DNA of 64,000 nt from Planococcus koreensis. Lineage in GTDB: Bacteria; Bacillota; Bacilli; Bacillales_A; Planococcaceae. The notes under the pieces were generated by a model that saw only the letters and a list, made by a program, of their open reading frames with translations, was not told where the DNA came from and did not search any database. The translations under genes were made by a program, and so were the position numbers. The first letter of the stretch is position 1. The number at the start of each line of letters is the position of its first letter. The stretch covers positions 1 through 64,000 of the forward strand of contig NZ_RQII01000053.1 in NCBI RefSeq assembly GCF_004761975.1, read 5' to 3'. This document shows, piece by piece, positions 42,214 through 50,813 of this stretch.

Positions 42214-42381
42214 TTATTTTTTTCCGGATTTCTGTTCTGGCGGTCTTTCAAGCACAGCATACAAAAATATAATGTCTTCTTTGATCTGTGATTTCACGAG
42301 GTCATTTTGACATTTCCGATACTCATGGCTAAGCTTATTCAGTTCACATTCAAAAACTATTTTTTCTTCTTGTGAAATCAC
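42214..42381 (-). CDS. Small 55-residue hypothetical protein (GTG start)
   Basis: GTG at 42379-42381 follows GGGGTG at six bases, and the frame ends at TAA 42214-42216 just before a good terminator. The product begins MISQEEKIVFECELNKL, has two cysteines, a helical charged middle and a Lys-rich end. Start site, stop and terminator together make a genuine short gene likely. I recognise no family. Confidence 0.7.
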   Translation of the reverse strand: MISQEEKIVFECELNKLSHEYRKCQNDLVKSQIKEDIIFLYAVLERPPEQKSGKK

Positions 42382-42465
42382 TGATAACACCCCAGCTCAT
42401 TGAATTTGGAGAAGTCGTTCTTTGTACGTGCATTCGTCAAGCAATCATATCAAAAATTAAAATCA

Positions 42466-42484
42466 AACGCTATTAATTAGCGTT
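42466..42484. other. AT-rich palindrome between the 55-aa gene and the ZIP-like gene
   Basis: AACGCTA and TAGCGTT form perfect 7-bp arms around TTAAT. On the minus strand it follows the ZIP-like gene and precedes TTTGATTTTAATTTTTG, so it may be a weak terminator; an operator for the small gene is also possible. Confidence 0.5.
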
Positions 42485-42491
42485 AAATTAT

Positions 42492-43223
42492 TTATAATAT
42501 CAATAATAAGACAGAGTAACCAACTATACCTAAGCAAAAAGAAACAAAACTGCTTTCGCGATCTTCTGGCAATTCTTCTTTCATGACATTGAGGATGATG
42601 CCGCCTGCAAGCAATGCGGTAAGAATCGACACCGTCAATTCACCGACTTCCGATACCAGCCCGAAAGCCCACCCAACCAGGATAGCAGCGGCCAGAAGCC
42701 AGCGGCCGTATCGATCGTACTCTTCTTTATGCGCCGCCCGCAGCCCTTTATCATTCGTGATGAAGTGGACGCCCATTGCGATGAAAAAGAATAGCATGCC
42801 CCATGCCGAATCGTAATGTTCACGGACCAGCAAATAGCCGATTAAAGCATTATAGAGCGTGAAAGAACCGATATGAACCCAGAAAACTCCGGCTTCCACG
42901 CCTTCTTCTCGAATATCCGCCTGCCGCCGTTTAGCAGATTTCACCATCTGTTCCAGTCCATAAAAGATGATGAGCCCAAGCATAGCGACCAGGTAAATAT
43001 GGCTTTCTAAAAAGCTCCAGCCTTCATTTCCGACTTCGCCTTCCAGCTCCTCCTGAAAAACACCGAGTTCTGGCAGCAAGTGCAGAAAAACGTAAGCCAC
43101 GGATATTCCCCCTGCAATCGACAGGAATCGGCTTCGCGGCAAGACTTTCATGAGCTTCATTCTCTTGGAAAATAGATGGATAAATACAAAACCGATTACA
43201 AATAATAAGCTGAGCCATTCCAC
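42492..43223 (-). CDS. ZIP-like integral membrane protein
   Basis: A 243-residue protein with about eight hydrophobic helices. GGISVAYVFLHLLPEL and LLAGGIILNVMKEELPE resemble the second and last metal-binding helices of ZIP transporters, but the canonical HN.PEG motif is replaced by VHFITNDKG. It may transport metal or be a non-transporting relative. The GTG start has GGAG nine bases upstream. Confidence 0.72.
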   Translation of the reverse strand: MEWLSLLFVIGFVFIHLFSKRMKLMKVLPRSRFLSIAGGISVAYVFLHLLPELGVFQEELEGEVGNEGWSFLESHIYLVAMLGLIIFYGLEQMVKSAKRRQADIREEGVEAGVFWVHIGSFTLYNALIGYLLVREHYDSAWGMLFFFIAMGVHFITNDKGLRAAHKEEYDRYGRWLLAAAILVGWAFGLVSEVGELTVSILTALLAGGIILNVMKEELPEDRESSFVSFCLGIVGYSVLLLIL

Positions 43224-43256
43224 TGCCTTCAGCTCCTTTGTCCACTAGAATAATAA

Positions 43257-43283
43257 CAGGCGGACTCGCGTCGAGTCCGCCTG
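43257..43283 (-). terminator. Terminator of wrbA
   Basis: CAGGCGGACTCG and CGAGTCCGCCTG pair around CGT. On the minus strand it is followed by TTATTATT, a loose T-run. It is about 25 bp after the wrbA stop. Confidence 0.72.
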
Positions 43284-43308
43284 CCGTGTCTACAGATGTG
43301 CGAATCCC

Positions 43309-43923
43309 TTACTTGCCTTGTCCGTCTTTCATCCAACCAGCCACTTGTACAGTGCGCTTCGCCTGGTGCTTCACGGCATCTTCCACGTCTTCCACCATGT
43401 TATTGTCCTGGTCAACAGAAACGGTTGTGCCGTAAGGATTGCCGCCTGCTTTAAACAGCGATTCGTCCGTATAGCCCGGCGCAGCCACGATGGCTCCCCA
43501 ATGGAACATGCTTGTGTAAATGGCGAGGACCGTCGCTTCCTGTCCGCCGTGAGCATTTTGTGCAGATGACATGGCGCTGACGGTTTTATTGGCTAATTTG
43601 CCTTGCGCCCATAAGCCGCCCGTCGAATCCAAAAACTGCTGGAATTGGGACGGAACATGGCCGAAGCGCGTCGGGATGCTAAAGATGATGGCATCTGCCC
43701 AATCAAGCAGATCCACTTCCGCTTCCGGTACGTCGGCTGTCGCCTCCGCGTGTGCCTGCCAAGCCGGATTCGATGCGATAGCCTGCTGTGGCGCATTTTC
43801 TTTCACTTTCGCCAATTTTACTTCTGCACCAACCGATGCAGCGGCTTCTTCTGCCCATTTCGCCATTTTATAATTGGTGCCTGTTGAGCTGTAATAGATA
43901 ATTGCCAATTTCACATTTGCCAT
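43309..43923 (-). CDS. wrbA: NAD(P)H:quinone oxidoreductase, WrbA family
   Basis: A 204-residue flavodoxin-fold protein. YYSSTGTNYKMA is the FMN phosphate loop, and SIPTRFGHVPSQFQQFLD and SSAQNAHGGQEAT are WrbA signatures. It reduces quinones by two electrons, avoiding semiquinone radicals. AAAAGGAGAG precedes the ATG. Single gene. Confidence 0.94.
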   Translation of the reverse strand: MANVKLAIIYYSSTGTNYKMAKWAEEAAASVGAEVKLAKVKENAPQQAIASNPAWQAHAEATADVPEAEVDLLDWADAIIFSIPTRFGHVPSQFQQFLDSTGGLWAQGKLANKTVSAMSSAQNAHGGQEATVLAIYTSMFHWGAIVAAPGYTDESLFKAGGNPYGTTVSVDQDNNMVEDVEDAVKHQAKRTVQVAGWMKDGQGK

Positions 43924-44080
43924 TATTCTCTCTCCTTTTTTGCATCAAGTCCGGGACTGCTGCTATAAACGGGAAATACCTCGACTTTGAGATGGCTCTT
44001 CTCTTCCTATCTTCCCCGCATTCGGCTTTCTTTAAACAATCGGCTTGCGCAAAAACTGTCCGAGAGTTCAAAAAAGCAGA

Positions 44081-44105
44081 AAACCAGGTGCAGCGCGCCT
44101 GGTTT
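44081..44105 (-). terminator. Terminator of the acyl-CoA synthetase gene
   Basis: On the minus strand AAACCAGG pairs with CCTGGTTT around a GC-rich loop and is followed by TCTGCTTTTTTG. It lies just after the synthetase stop. Confidence 0.72.
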
Positions 44106-44117
44106 CCTGCCTGTTTC

Positions 44118-45761
44118 TTAGACTTCCGTTCTCCGGCTGAGTTCAGCCGCTTGCTCCCGCAGCTTGAACTTTTGGATCTTGCCGGATGCCGTCATCGGAT
44201 AATCCTTCGTGAATTCAAAATAGCGCGGTATCTTATGGCGGGAAATTTTGCCGGTGCAATATTCCCGCAATCCTTCAGCATCCAGTTTTTCGCCGTCCTT
44301 AAGAATGATCCACGCCATCAGCTCTTCCCCATATTTCTGATCCGGCACTCCGACGACTTGGACGTCCTGGATGGCGGGATGGCGGTAAAGGAATTCTTCG
44401 ATTTCGCGCGGGTAGATATTCTCGCCTCCCCGGATGACCATGTCCTTCATGCGTCCGGTGATGGCAATATAGCCGTCCTCGTCTTCGACCGCGATATCGC
44501 CCGTATGCAGCCAGCCTTCGCTGTCGATGGCATCACGGGTCGCTTCTTCGTTATGGTAATAGCCTTTCATGATATGGTAGCCTCGCGTGCAAAGCTCGCC
44601 TGGCACACCGGCAGCCACACTGTCGCCGCTTGCCGGGTCGATGATTTTCACTTCGACTTCTGCATGGGGCTTGCCGACAGTCGCTACCCGCTTTTCGATG
44701 TCATCATCAGCGCGCGTCTGCGTGATGACCGGAGAAGATTCGGTCTGGCCGTAAGCAATGGTAATTTCCGATGCCCCCATATCGCTGATCACTTTCTTCA
44801 TGACTTCAATCGGGCATGGCGAACCGGCCATGATGCCTGTACGCAGGGAAGAGGTATCAAATGATTTAAAATCAGGATGGTTGAGCTCAGCTATGAACAT
44901 CGTCGGCACGCCGTGAAGGGCAGTGCATTTTTCATCCTGAACCATCTGCAGCACTTTTTTCGGTTCGAATTGTTCGGCAATGACCATCGTGGATGAATGT
45001 GTCACCGCTGCCATTGTTCCAAGCACACAGCCAAAGCAATGAAAGAACGGAACTGGAATGCACAGCCGGTCTTTCTCCGTCAGATTCATCGTATCGCCGA
45101 CCAGTTTCCCGTTATTGACCACGTTCAAATGCGTCAGCATGACACCTTTCGGAAAGCCTGTCGTACCGGAAGTGTATTGGATATTGATGACGTCTTCCGG
45201 CTCCATCGACTCGAAGCGGCTTTCTAGTTCCCCGTCCGAAACGCCGCTCGCGAAAGCTTCAAACTCGCTCCACGTATGGATGCCGGGATAGCTCCTTTCA
45301 GACATGACTATAACCCGTTTGAAATGGGGCAGCCGGCTGCATTCGATTGCGCCTTTTTCGGCTGTCTTCAGCTCCGGGCATACCGCGTTCAGGATGTCGA
45401 TGTAATTCGAGCCTTTGAATTCCTCCCCCAATATCAGGGTCGTGGCATCGGATTGCTGCAGCAAGTATTCCAATTCACTCGCTTGGTAGCTTGTGTTGAC
45501 AGTTACCAAGACACCGCCCATCTTGCCCGTTGCGAATTGGCTCAGCAGCCATTCACGCTTATTGTCCGACCAGATGGCAACATGCTCCCCTTTGGCGATG
45601 CCCATTCCCATGAATGCCTTTGCGAGGCGATCCGTTTCCTCGTTGAATTCCTGATAGGTTTTCCGGATGCCATACTCCGGATAGACGTATGCCTCTGTGT
45701 CCGGATACAGCGCCGCTTGCTCACGCACGACTTGTCCGACCGTTTTTTGTAAAATAGCCAC
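44118..45761 (-). CDS. Acyl-CoA synthetase (AMP-binding), YngI-like
   Basis: A 547-residue acyl-adenylate enzyme: P-loop YTSGTTGFPKGV, AYGQTESSP, GWLHTGDIA, RGGENIYPREIEE and the catalytic Lys in MTASGKIQKFKL. Length and motifs agree with the YngI/AcsF-like medium- or long-chain group. An ATG two codons earlier is only one base from the GGGGG ribosome site, so the GTG at 45761, seven bases away, is preferred. A perfect cre box lies just upstream, which predicts repression by glucose. Confidence 0.9.
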   Translation of the reverse strand: MAILQKTVGQVVREQAALYPDTEAYVYPEYGIRKTYQEFNEETDRLAKAFMGMGIAKGEHVAIWSDNKREWLLSQFATGKMGGVLVTVNTSYQASELEYLLQQSDATTLILGEEFKGSNYIDILNAVCPELKTAEKGAIECSRLPHFKRVIVMSERSYPGIHTWSEFEAFASGVSDGELESRFESMEPEDVINIQYTSGTTGFPKGVMLTHLNVVNNGKLVGDTMNLTEKDRLCIPVPFFHCFGCVLGTMAAVTHSSTMVIAEQFEPKKVLQMVQDEKCTALHGVPTMFIAELNHPDFKSFDTSSLRTGIMAGSPCPIEVMKKVISDMGASEITIAYGQTESSPVITQTRADDDIEKRVATVGKPHAEVEVKIIDPASGDSVAAGVPGELCTRGYHIMKGYYHNEEATRDAIDSEGWLHTGDIAVEDEDGYIAITGRMKDMVIRGGENIYPREIEEFLYRHPAIQDVQVVGVPDQKYGEELMAWIILKDGEKLDAEGLREYCTGKISRHKIPRYFEFTKDYPMTASGKIQKFKLREQAAELSRRTEV

Positions 45762-45776
45762 TTCCATTCCCCCTTG

Positions 45777-45792
45777 ATGTAAACGTTTTCAA
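45777..45792 (-). promoter_or_regulatory. Perfect cre (CcpA) site upstream of the acyl-CoA synthetase
   Basis: The minus strand TTGAAAACGTTTACAT matches WTGNAANCGNWNNCWW at all defined positions. It ends 15 bp before the GTG start, immediately upstream of the ribosome site. Confidence 0.85.
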
Positions 45793-45924
45793 TCCACTTT
45801 TGATTTTATCACAAAATTCCAAATTATGTGATTGGCAAAAGCCCTGGTTTCCAAACGCTCCAATCGCCCTTTTCGAGCCAGCCATGATAAAATGGAAGCA
45901 TTATGTGCAACGAAAGGAAATCCA

Positions 45925-47082
45925 ATGGACATCCAAACTATGAACGAAGAATTGGCAGCCCGCATCAGCCAGCGGGAATTGGTAGCGGGCACGATCAGCC
46001 AGCCGCGCTTAAAATCCAATAACATCAAACGCATTAAACTGAAGCCTGTGGAAATCAAAAATCAATACTTCATCCAATTCGAATATCAGTATGAACATGT
46101 ACTGAAACATGAAAACCTGTCGATGCAGGAAGCGGCTGCGAAGCTCGAGTCTTTGTTCGAAGATTTCCGGCAAGGACTCTTCCAGTTCACGGCAGAGAAA
46201 GTGCAACTCCAATTGTCGAAGAAATTCAAGGTGTCGTGGAAAACAGAAAAAACGGCGCAAAAAGCCGCTGAACTTTCCCATAACCGCAAAAAACGCTACC
46301 TGCTGGAGGACGGCATCCCTTATCCATTCCTAGTGCGGCTTGGCGTCCAAAATCCGGATGGCAGCGTGAAAAAACAGAAATACGATAAATTCCGCCAAAT
46401 CAACCGTTTTATCGAGTTCATCGACGATGCGCTTGCCCACCTTCCGAAAGAACGGCCCGTGCGGATTCTCGATTTCGGTTCTGGGAAATCGTATTTGACG
46501 TTTGCCTTGTACCATTATTTGCGCGTCGAAAAAGGACTCGACCTGCGCGTCACCGGACTCGATTTGAAAAAAGAAGTCATTGAGGAATGCCAGCGCATTG
46601 CCGACGACCTCTCTTACAGCCAACTGGAGTTTTTGGTCGGCGACATCAACGATTACAATGAAGAATCGGCAGTGGACATGGTGGTCACGCTGCACGCCTG
46701 CGACGTCGCAACGGATATGGCGTTGTCGCGCGCCGTGAAGTGGAACGCCAAAGTCATCTTGAGCGTCCCTTGCTGCCAGCACGAATTGAATAGCCAAATC
46801 GATGCACCAGAACTTGGGCTTATGCTCCAGCACGGCTTGATCAAAGAACGCTTCAGCGCACTTGCGACGGATTCCATCCGCGCGGAGCTGCTGTCGCTTG
46901 TCGGCTATGAAACACAATTGGTGGAGTTTATCGACATCGAAAACACACCGAAGAACATTTTAATCCGCGCGTATAAAACCGGACGCAAGCCTGCACCCGG
47001 CCAATTCCAGCGCTACAAGGAATTCACCGGGCTGCTTTCCGCCAAACCTTTTCTTGAAAACGAATTAAAGGAGCTCTTATGA
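45925..47082 (+). CDS. SAM-dependent methyltransferase (Methyltransf_32-like)
   Basis: A 385-residue protein. Its SAM site VRILDFGSGKSYLTFALY (about residue 185) is followed by VTGLDLKKEV, and VVTLHACDVATDMAL plus SVPCCQHELN are hallmarks of the METTL25/RRNAD-like methyltransferases. The N-terminal ~150 residues are a separate helical domain. GAAAGGAAA precedes the ATG at 45925; the frame runs further upstream but without support. Substrate unknown; RNA is one guess. Overlaps the following small gene by 4 bp. Confidence 0.83.
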   Translation: MDIQTMNEELAARISQRELVAGTISQPRLKSNNIKRIKLKPVEIKNQYFIQFEYQYEHVLKHENLSMQEAAAKLESLFEDFRQGLFQFTAEKVQLQLSKKFKVSWKTEKTAQKAAELSHNRKKRYLLEDGIPYPFLVRLGVQNPDGSVKKQKYDKFRQINRFIEFIDDALAHLPKERPVRILDFGSGKSYLTFALYHYLRVEKGLDLRVTGLDLKKEVIEECQRIADDLSYSQLEFLVGDINDYNEESAVDMVVTLHACDVATDMALSRAVKWNAKVILSVPCCQHELNSQIDAPELGLMLQHGLIKERFSALATDSIRAELLSLVGYETQLVEFIDIENTPKNILIRAYKTGRKPAPGQFQRYKEFTGLLSAKPFLENELKELL

Positions 47083-47333
47083 AAAAGAAAAATCTTGTCA
47101 ACGGCATGATCCTCGCCTTCTCGGTCGTGCTGATCCGCTTTATCGACGTCCGGGTGTACGATATGAATCTTTTGGTGACTTTATTGCTCACTGCGGGCCT
47201 TATTTTCGTTCTGATGAAAGTCGTCGACCGTATCCCTTCACTGGACGAACCGGTTTCAAAACGGACTGCGGCAATCACCAATACCATTGTGGTCCTCACC
47301 ATCTTTCTGGCATTTTTCGTCTTGGGCCTGTAA
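47079..47333 (+). CDS. Small two- to three-helix membrane protein, unknown function
   Basis: An 84-residue protein with about three hydrophobic segments: residues 8-22, 30-48 and 65-84. Its ATG overlaps the methyltransferase stop (ATGA), so it is translated together with it. A terminator follows. I do not recognise a family. Confidence 0.75.
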   Translation: MKKKNLVNGMILAFSVVLIRFIDVRVYDMNLLVTLLLTAGLIFVLMKVVDRIPSLDEPVSKRTAAITNTIVVLTIFLAFFVLGL

Positions 47334-47338
47334 ACGCG

Positions 47339-47374
47339 AAAACCGCCTTTCCATTTCGGAAAGGCGGTTTTTTT
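47339..47374. terminator. Bidirectional terminator after the methyltransferase operon
   Basis: AACCGCCTTTCC and GGAAAGGCGGTT pair around ATTTC, with TTTTTT on the plus strand and AAAA on the left for the minus strand. Confidence 0.9.
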
Positions 47375-47386
47375 ATGCGTTTCTGT

Positions 47387-47806
47387 TCAAGGACGGTTGG
47401 AATTAGGTTCTTCATCCGCTTCTTTATCGATAACTTCCTGGATGTAACTTTTGACAGGTTCAAGCGTCAATTCCAATCCACTTGTCTCCAGATGGTTTTG
47501 CAAGTAATCGAGCTGATGCTCTTCCACTGCGTAGGACTGCAGATTCAACACATTGTTTATGTAGAGCATCCCTTCGTTTGTCGCCATAGGTGCAGGAGAA
47601 GCTTGCTGTTCCCGCTTTTCCACTTCTGCCATGCCGATAGCCAATCCTTCATCGATCAATTCTTCCATCAATTCTGCGTAGCGCGCCTCGCCCAATCCTT
47701 CAGAAAGCCTGGCGTCCAGCTTTCTCACTTCATCTGTTGAAGCCTCACGGTAATATTGGGCGTAATAGGCCATCAGCACTTGTTCCTTATCCATCAGTTC
47801 TGCCAC
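47387..47806 (-). CDS. Hypothetical acidic protein, 139 residues
   Basis: A soluble, Glu-rich, mostly helical protein with no signal peptide or membrane helix. A linker region EKREQQASPAPMA separates an N-terminal helical part from the C-terminal part. GTG start: GGAGG lies seven bases upstream. I do not recognise it. Neighbours are a hydrolase gene (same strand) and the methyltransferase operon (opposite strand). Confidence 0.65.
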   Translation of the reverse strand: MAELMDKEQVLMAYYAQYYREASTDEVRKLDARLSEGLGEARYAELMEELIDEGLAIGMAEVEKREQQASPAPMATNEGMLYINNVLNLQSYAVEEHQLDYLQNHLETSGLELTLEPVKSYIQEVIDKEADEEPNSNRP

Positions 47807-47898
47807 GGAAATCCCTCCGGTAAAGTGTCATTTACTGGTTTATTCCCTTTTTTGATGATTATTATGCATGCAATGCGCTTTTCAAAAATCATGTGCTT

Positions 47899-48621
47899 TT
47901 ATTTATTCGCCATCCAGTCCAGTAAAGCCTGGGCCACTTGGTCTTGCTGGTCGAGCGGACTGATGGCGGCGGGCAAGTCGTTTTTCTGCTCGCCGTACAA
48001 GCCGAATTGGGCATGGTTGCCGCCAGCTATTTCAATGAATTCACTGTTCGCCGAAAACAGCATCTGCCGTTCTTTGATGTCTTGCGGAAGCGTCAAGCCA
48101 TCGTTTTCCGCAGACACCGACAGCATCGGCAAATCACTCAACGCAAAATCACCAACAGGATAGGCCGCCAGAAAATAAAGGCCGGCGAGCTCGTCCTGAT
48201 GTTCTTCTGCGTACTGGGCAGCGGCTACGCCGCCAAGGGAATGCCCGCCGATAAACCATTTTTCGACTGCCGGATAAGTCGCGATCACTTCGTCAGCTTT
48301 GCCCGCAGCGAGGATTGGAAATTTCAGCGGCATGTCCGGTATGGCTACCGTGTAGCCTGCGGCTTGCAGCTTTTCAGCCAGATAGGCGTATGCAGCAGCT
48401 TCCACTTTCGCACCTTGGTACAAAATGACGCCTTTGCCGTTCGGTTTTTCCGGCTGGAAAATCAAGCCGGATCCGTCCCGTTCGAGCGCATCAACAGCGA
48501 CGCGTTCTTTCAGTTCAGCGCTTGGCCCATAATCAAATTGCGCATAAATCACAAAACCGGCAATTGCCGCCAAAAGCACGGCGATAGCTGCCAGCAATAA
48601 CCGGACGCTCCATTTCACCAT
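47899..48621 (-). CDS. Membrane-anchored alpha/beta hydrolase
   Basis: A 240-residue protein. An N-terminal hydrophobic segment (about residues 7-27) anchors or exports it. The nucleophile elbow GGHSLGGVAAA is at about residue 125, and acid and His candidates are in SAENDGLTL and GGNHAQFG. It belongs to the short-chain alpha/beta hydrolase_5-type group. Substrate unknown. It precedes a dinucleotide-binding reductase by 24 bp on the same strand. Confidence 0.85.
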   Translation of the reverse strand: MVKWSVRLLLAAIAVLLAAIAGFVIYAQFDYGPSAELKERVAVDALERDGSGLIFQPEKPNGKGVILYQGAKVEAAAYAYLAEKLQAAGYTVAIPDMPLKFPILAAGKADEVIATYPAVEKWFIGGHSLGGVAAAQYAEEHQDELAGLYFLAAYPVGDFALSDLPMLSVSAENDGLTLPQDIKERQMLFSANSEFIEIAGGNHAQFGLYGEQKNDLPAAISPLDQQDQVAQALLDWMANK

Positions 48622-48645
48622 AAATTCCAGCTCCCCGCTGTCCTT

Positions 48646-49260
48646 TTAATACGCAAGGCCGACACGGCGCTGCAGGAATTCCGGATGCGCCAGCAAGTTA
48701 TAGGCAAACGCAGCCGTGTCGCCCACCGTGATTTCCTTGCCGCCTTCCGGAAGCAGGTCTTTTTCTGTGCGGTAATTGCCGCGTGCTTCGCCATCTGGCA
48801 GGTAGGTTGGACAGACGATTGTCCAATCCAAAGCGCTGTTTTCCAGCTCGCGGTACATTTTTTCATGTTCTTCAGCTGCAAACGTCAATTTTCGGTTGGA
48901 GTCGCCGCCTTGGTAGCGCAGCAGTCCCGGTGACAGCCGGCTGTCGAGGATGCCTGCTGTGCCGATGGCAATGATGCGCGAGACGCCATGCTTTTTCATC
49001 GCGGCCGCAATCAATGGCGCAGCTTCCGAAAGCGTTGTCGTGCGGCCGGTTCCGATTGCGCTGAAAACTGCGCCAGTGCTGGCAATCACGCGTTCGACGT
49101 CTTCGGCTTTGCGCACGTCGCCGACGATCATTTCCAAATTCGGGTGCGGTTCAAGTTTTGTTGAGCGCACGAGTGCTTTGACATGGTGCCCGTCAGCAAG
49201 GGCCTGTTTCAGTATCTGTTCGCCGACACGGCCAGTTGCACCAAAAATCGCGATTTCCAT
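48646..49260 (-). CDS. NAD(P)-binding atypical SDR protein (YwnB-like)
   Basis: A 204-residue protein with the Rossmann motif IAIFGATGRVGEQIL at the N terminus and LVRSTKL following. It matches the NmrA-like/NAD(P)H-binding atypical SDR group, similar to YwnB. The ATG at 49260 follows GAGGGGGAT; an earlier GTG overlaps the nitroreductase stop. The pair with the nitroreductase upstream suggests a redox function, not defined further. Confidence 0.86.
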   Translation of the reverse strand: MEIAIFGATGRVGEQILKQALADGHHVKALVRSTKLEPHPNLEMIVGDVRKAEDVERVIASTGAVFSAIGTGRTTTLSEAAPLIAAAMKKHGVSRIIAIGTAGILDSRLSPGLLRYQGGDSNRKLTFAAEEHEKMYRELENSALDWTIVCPTYLPDGEARGNYRTEKDLLPEGGKEITVGDTAAFAYNLLAHPEFLQRRVGLAY

Positions 49261-49271
49261 AGGTATCCCCC

Positions 49272-50003
49272 TCATTTAAAATGATAGCCTTTTTTCGCCA
49301 GCACTTCTTTAATGTCCGGACGCTTTGGCGTACTCAGGAACTGCGCCATCTGCTGCGTCCATGTCGCCTGTTTCTGGTTCGTGCTGCGCGCTTCGTAATA
49401 GTTCTGCACAGTGGCATCGTATGCCGGCAATAAGCTGCTATATTTTTCTTCGTCATAGTCATTTTCATGCAAAATCGCTTCCACCGGCAACCGCGGCTTC
49501 ACTTCATTGGCTTCGTTCGGCACGCCGATTGTCAGCCCGTAGACAGGGAACACGCCCTCCGGCAAACCGACCAAGTCGCTGATCGCTTGCATATTATTGC
49601 GCACGCCGCCGATATAGCAGATGCCATAGCCTTTCGATTCCGCCGCAAGCGCCAGATTTTGTGCCAGCAGCCCGACGTCCGTCACGGCGACGATCAGGTT
49701 TTCCGCTTGGTCAAAGACAATCGATCCGCCCTGCAATTCCGCCGCATGTTTCAAGCGATTGTAGTCCGCACACATCAACAGCACGGCGCCAGCGCCTTCC
49801 ATTTGCTTCGCATTTTTGGACAATTCCCCGAGCTTCTTGCGCTTGTTGCGGTCCGTCACCCAAACGATCGAGTAAGCTTGCACAAAATGCGAAGTTGCCG
49901 CATGCTGGGCCGCCTCGATCAATTCGCTTAGCTCCTCCCGGCTCAATTGCTTGTCTTTGTAATCACGCACGGATGCGTGGGATTTCATCAATTCAATAAC
50001 CAT
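49272..50003 (-). CDS. NADPH-dependent FMN nitroreductase/flavin reductase (NfsA/YcnD-like)
   Basis: A 243-residue nitroreductase-fold enzyme. N-terminal MKSHASVRDYKDKQL is the FMN phosphate region, KGYGICYIGGVRNN and VFPVYGLTIGVPNEANEVKPRLP are NfsA/FRP-type signatures, and YYEARSTNQKQATWTQQM is the C-terminal arm. It probably reduces nitro compounds, quinones or flavins with NADPH. It is 12 bp upstream of the YwnB-like gene. Confidence 0.92.
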   Translation of the reverse strand: MVIELMKSHASVRDYKDKQLSREELSELIEAAQHAATSHFVQAYSIVWVTDRNKRKKLGELSKNAKQMEGAGAVLLMCADYNRLKHAAELQGGSIVFDQAENLIVAVTDVGLLAQNLALAAESKGYGICYIGGVRNNMQAISDLVGLPEGVFPVYGLTIGVPNEANEVKPRLPVEAILHENDYDEEKYSSLLPAYDATVQNYYEARSTNQKQATWTQQMAQFLSTPKRPDIKEVLAKKGYHFK

Positions 50004-50105
50004 TCTCCATTGCCCCTTTCCAGTCTTTCCTCTATCCTATCAAAAACTTTCAGCAGATACCCTCGCGACGATTTTTGGTACAATAAAAGCAGAGGGGTGA
50101 AACGA

Positions 50106-50660
50106 TTGAAACAGCTTAAAACCGCTTTTTCCGTTCTTTTTTTATTGGTCCTTGGCGGTTTTTCATTTATATGGATTCAACGGGAAATGGAGTTTCGCGA
50201 AGAATTGAAGCAGCGTCCGATGCCTTCGGGCTTGCATCCCATAATCGAAGAAAAGCGCGATGAACTCGTCCGCCTGGCTTCAGCAGCCGGCATCGACATC
50301 ATTATCACCGACGGGTTCCGTTCACGCGATGAGCAGGACCGGCTGCATGCCCAGGGGCGGAGTGCGCCGGGCAATGTCGTGACACAAGTACAAGGCGGCG
50401 GTTCGTACCACAATTACGGCCTTGCCATCGACTTTGCTTTGCGTGACGGCAACGGCGGCGTTGTCTGGGACATTGAGCGCGACGTGAACCGCAATGGCGA
50501 GAGCGACTGGTTCGAAGTGGCCGCCATCGGCAAAGAGCTCGGGTTTTCATGGGGCGGCGATTGGCGGCGTTTCAAGGATTACCCGCATCTCGAAATGACG
50601 TTCGGCTTGTCGATCAAAGAGCTGCAAGAAGGCTACCGGCCCGAGGATGTCATGGATTAG
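50106..50660 (+). CDS. M15-family cell wall peptidase (CwlK/VanY-like)
   Basis: A 184-residue protein with an N-terminal membrane helix and an extracellular zinc peptidase domain. SYHNYGLAIDF (SxHxxGxAxD) and DYPHLEM carry the zinc ligands, with DGFRSRDEQDRLHAQG upstream. Members cleave the L-Ala-D-Glu or D-Ala-D-Ala bonds of peptidoglycan. The best start is TTG at 50106, six bases after GAGGGGTG; a GTG at 50097 overlaps that ribosome site. Confidence 0.88.
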   Translation: MKQLKTAFSVLFLLVLGGFSFIWIQREMEFREELKQRPMPSGLHPIIEEKRDELVRLASAAGIDIIITDGFRSRDEQDRLHAQGRSAPGNVVTQVQGGGSYHNYGLAIDFALRDGNGGVVWDIERDVNRNGESDWFEVAAIGKELGFSWGGDWRRFKDYPHLEMTFGLSIKELQEGYRPEDVMD

Positions 50661-50705
50661 GCCCTGACAATCACCGCATCACACCGGCGCTGTTGAATAG
50701 CACGA

Positions 50706-50742
50706 AAAACCCGCGCGATTCCAATGGAATCGCGCGGGTTTT
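50706..50742. terminator. Bidirectional terminator after the M15 peptidase gene
   Basis: AACCCGCGCGATTCC and GGAATCGCGCGGGTT form a long GC-rich stem with AAAAA on the left and TTTT on the right, so it can work in both directions. Confidence 0.88.
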
Positions 50743-50813
50743 ATCGTATACGTCTGCATGGCTAGCAGGTATTTTTATTTACTTGCAACAGCTGCATTTG
50801 CCGTCTGCAGCAC

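Noticed and set aside
43902-44864. 320-codon plus-strand frame opposite the acyl-CoA synthetase
   Set aside because: Shadow of the minus-strand gene; composition typical of antisense frames in GC3-rich genes.
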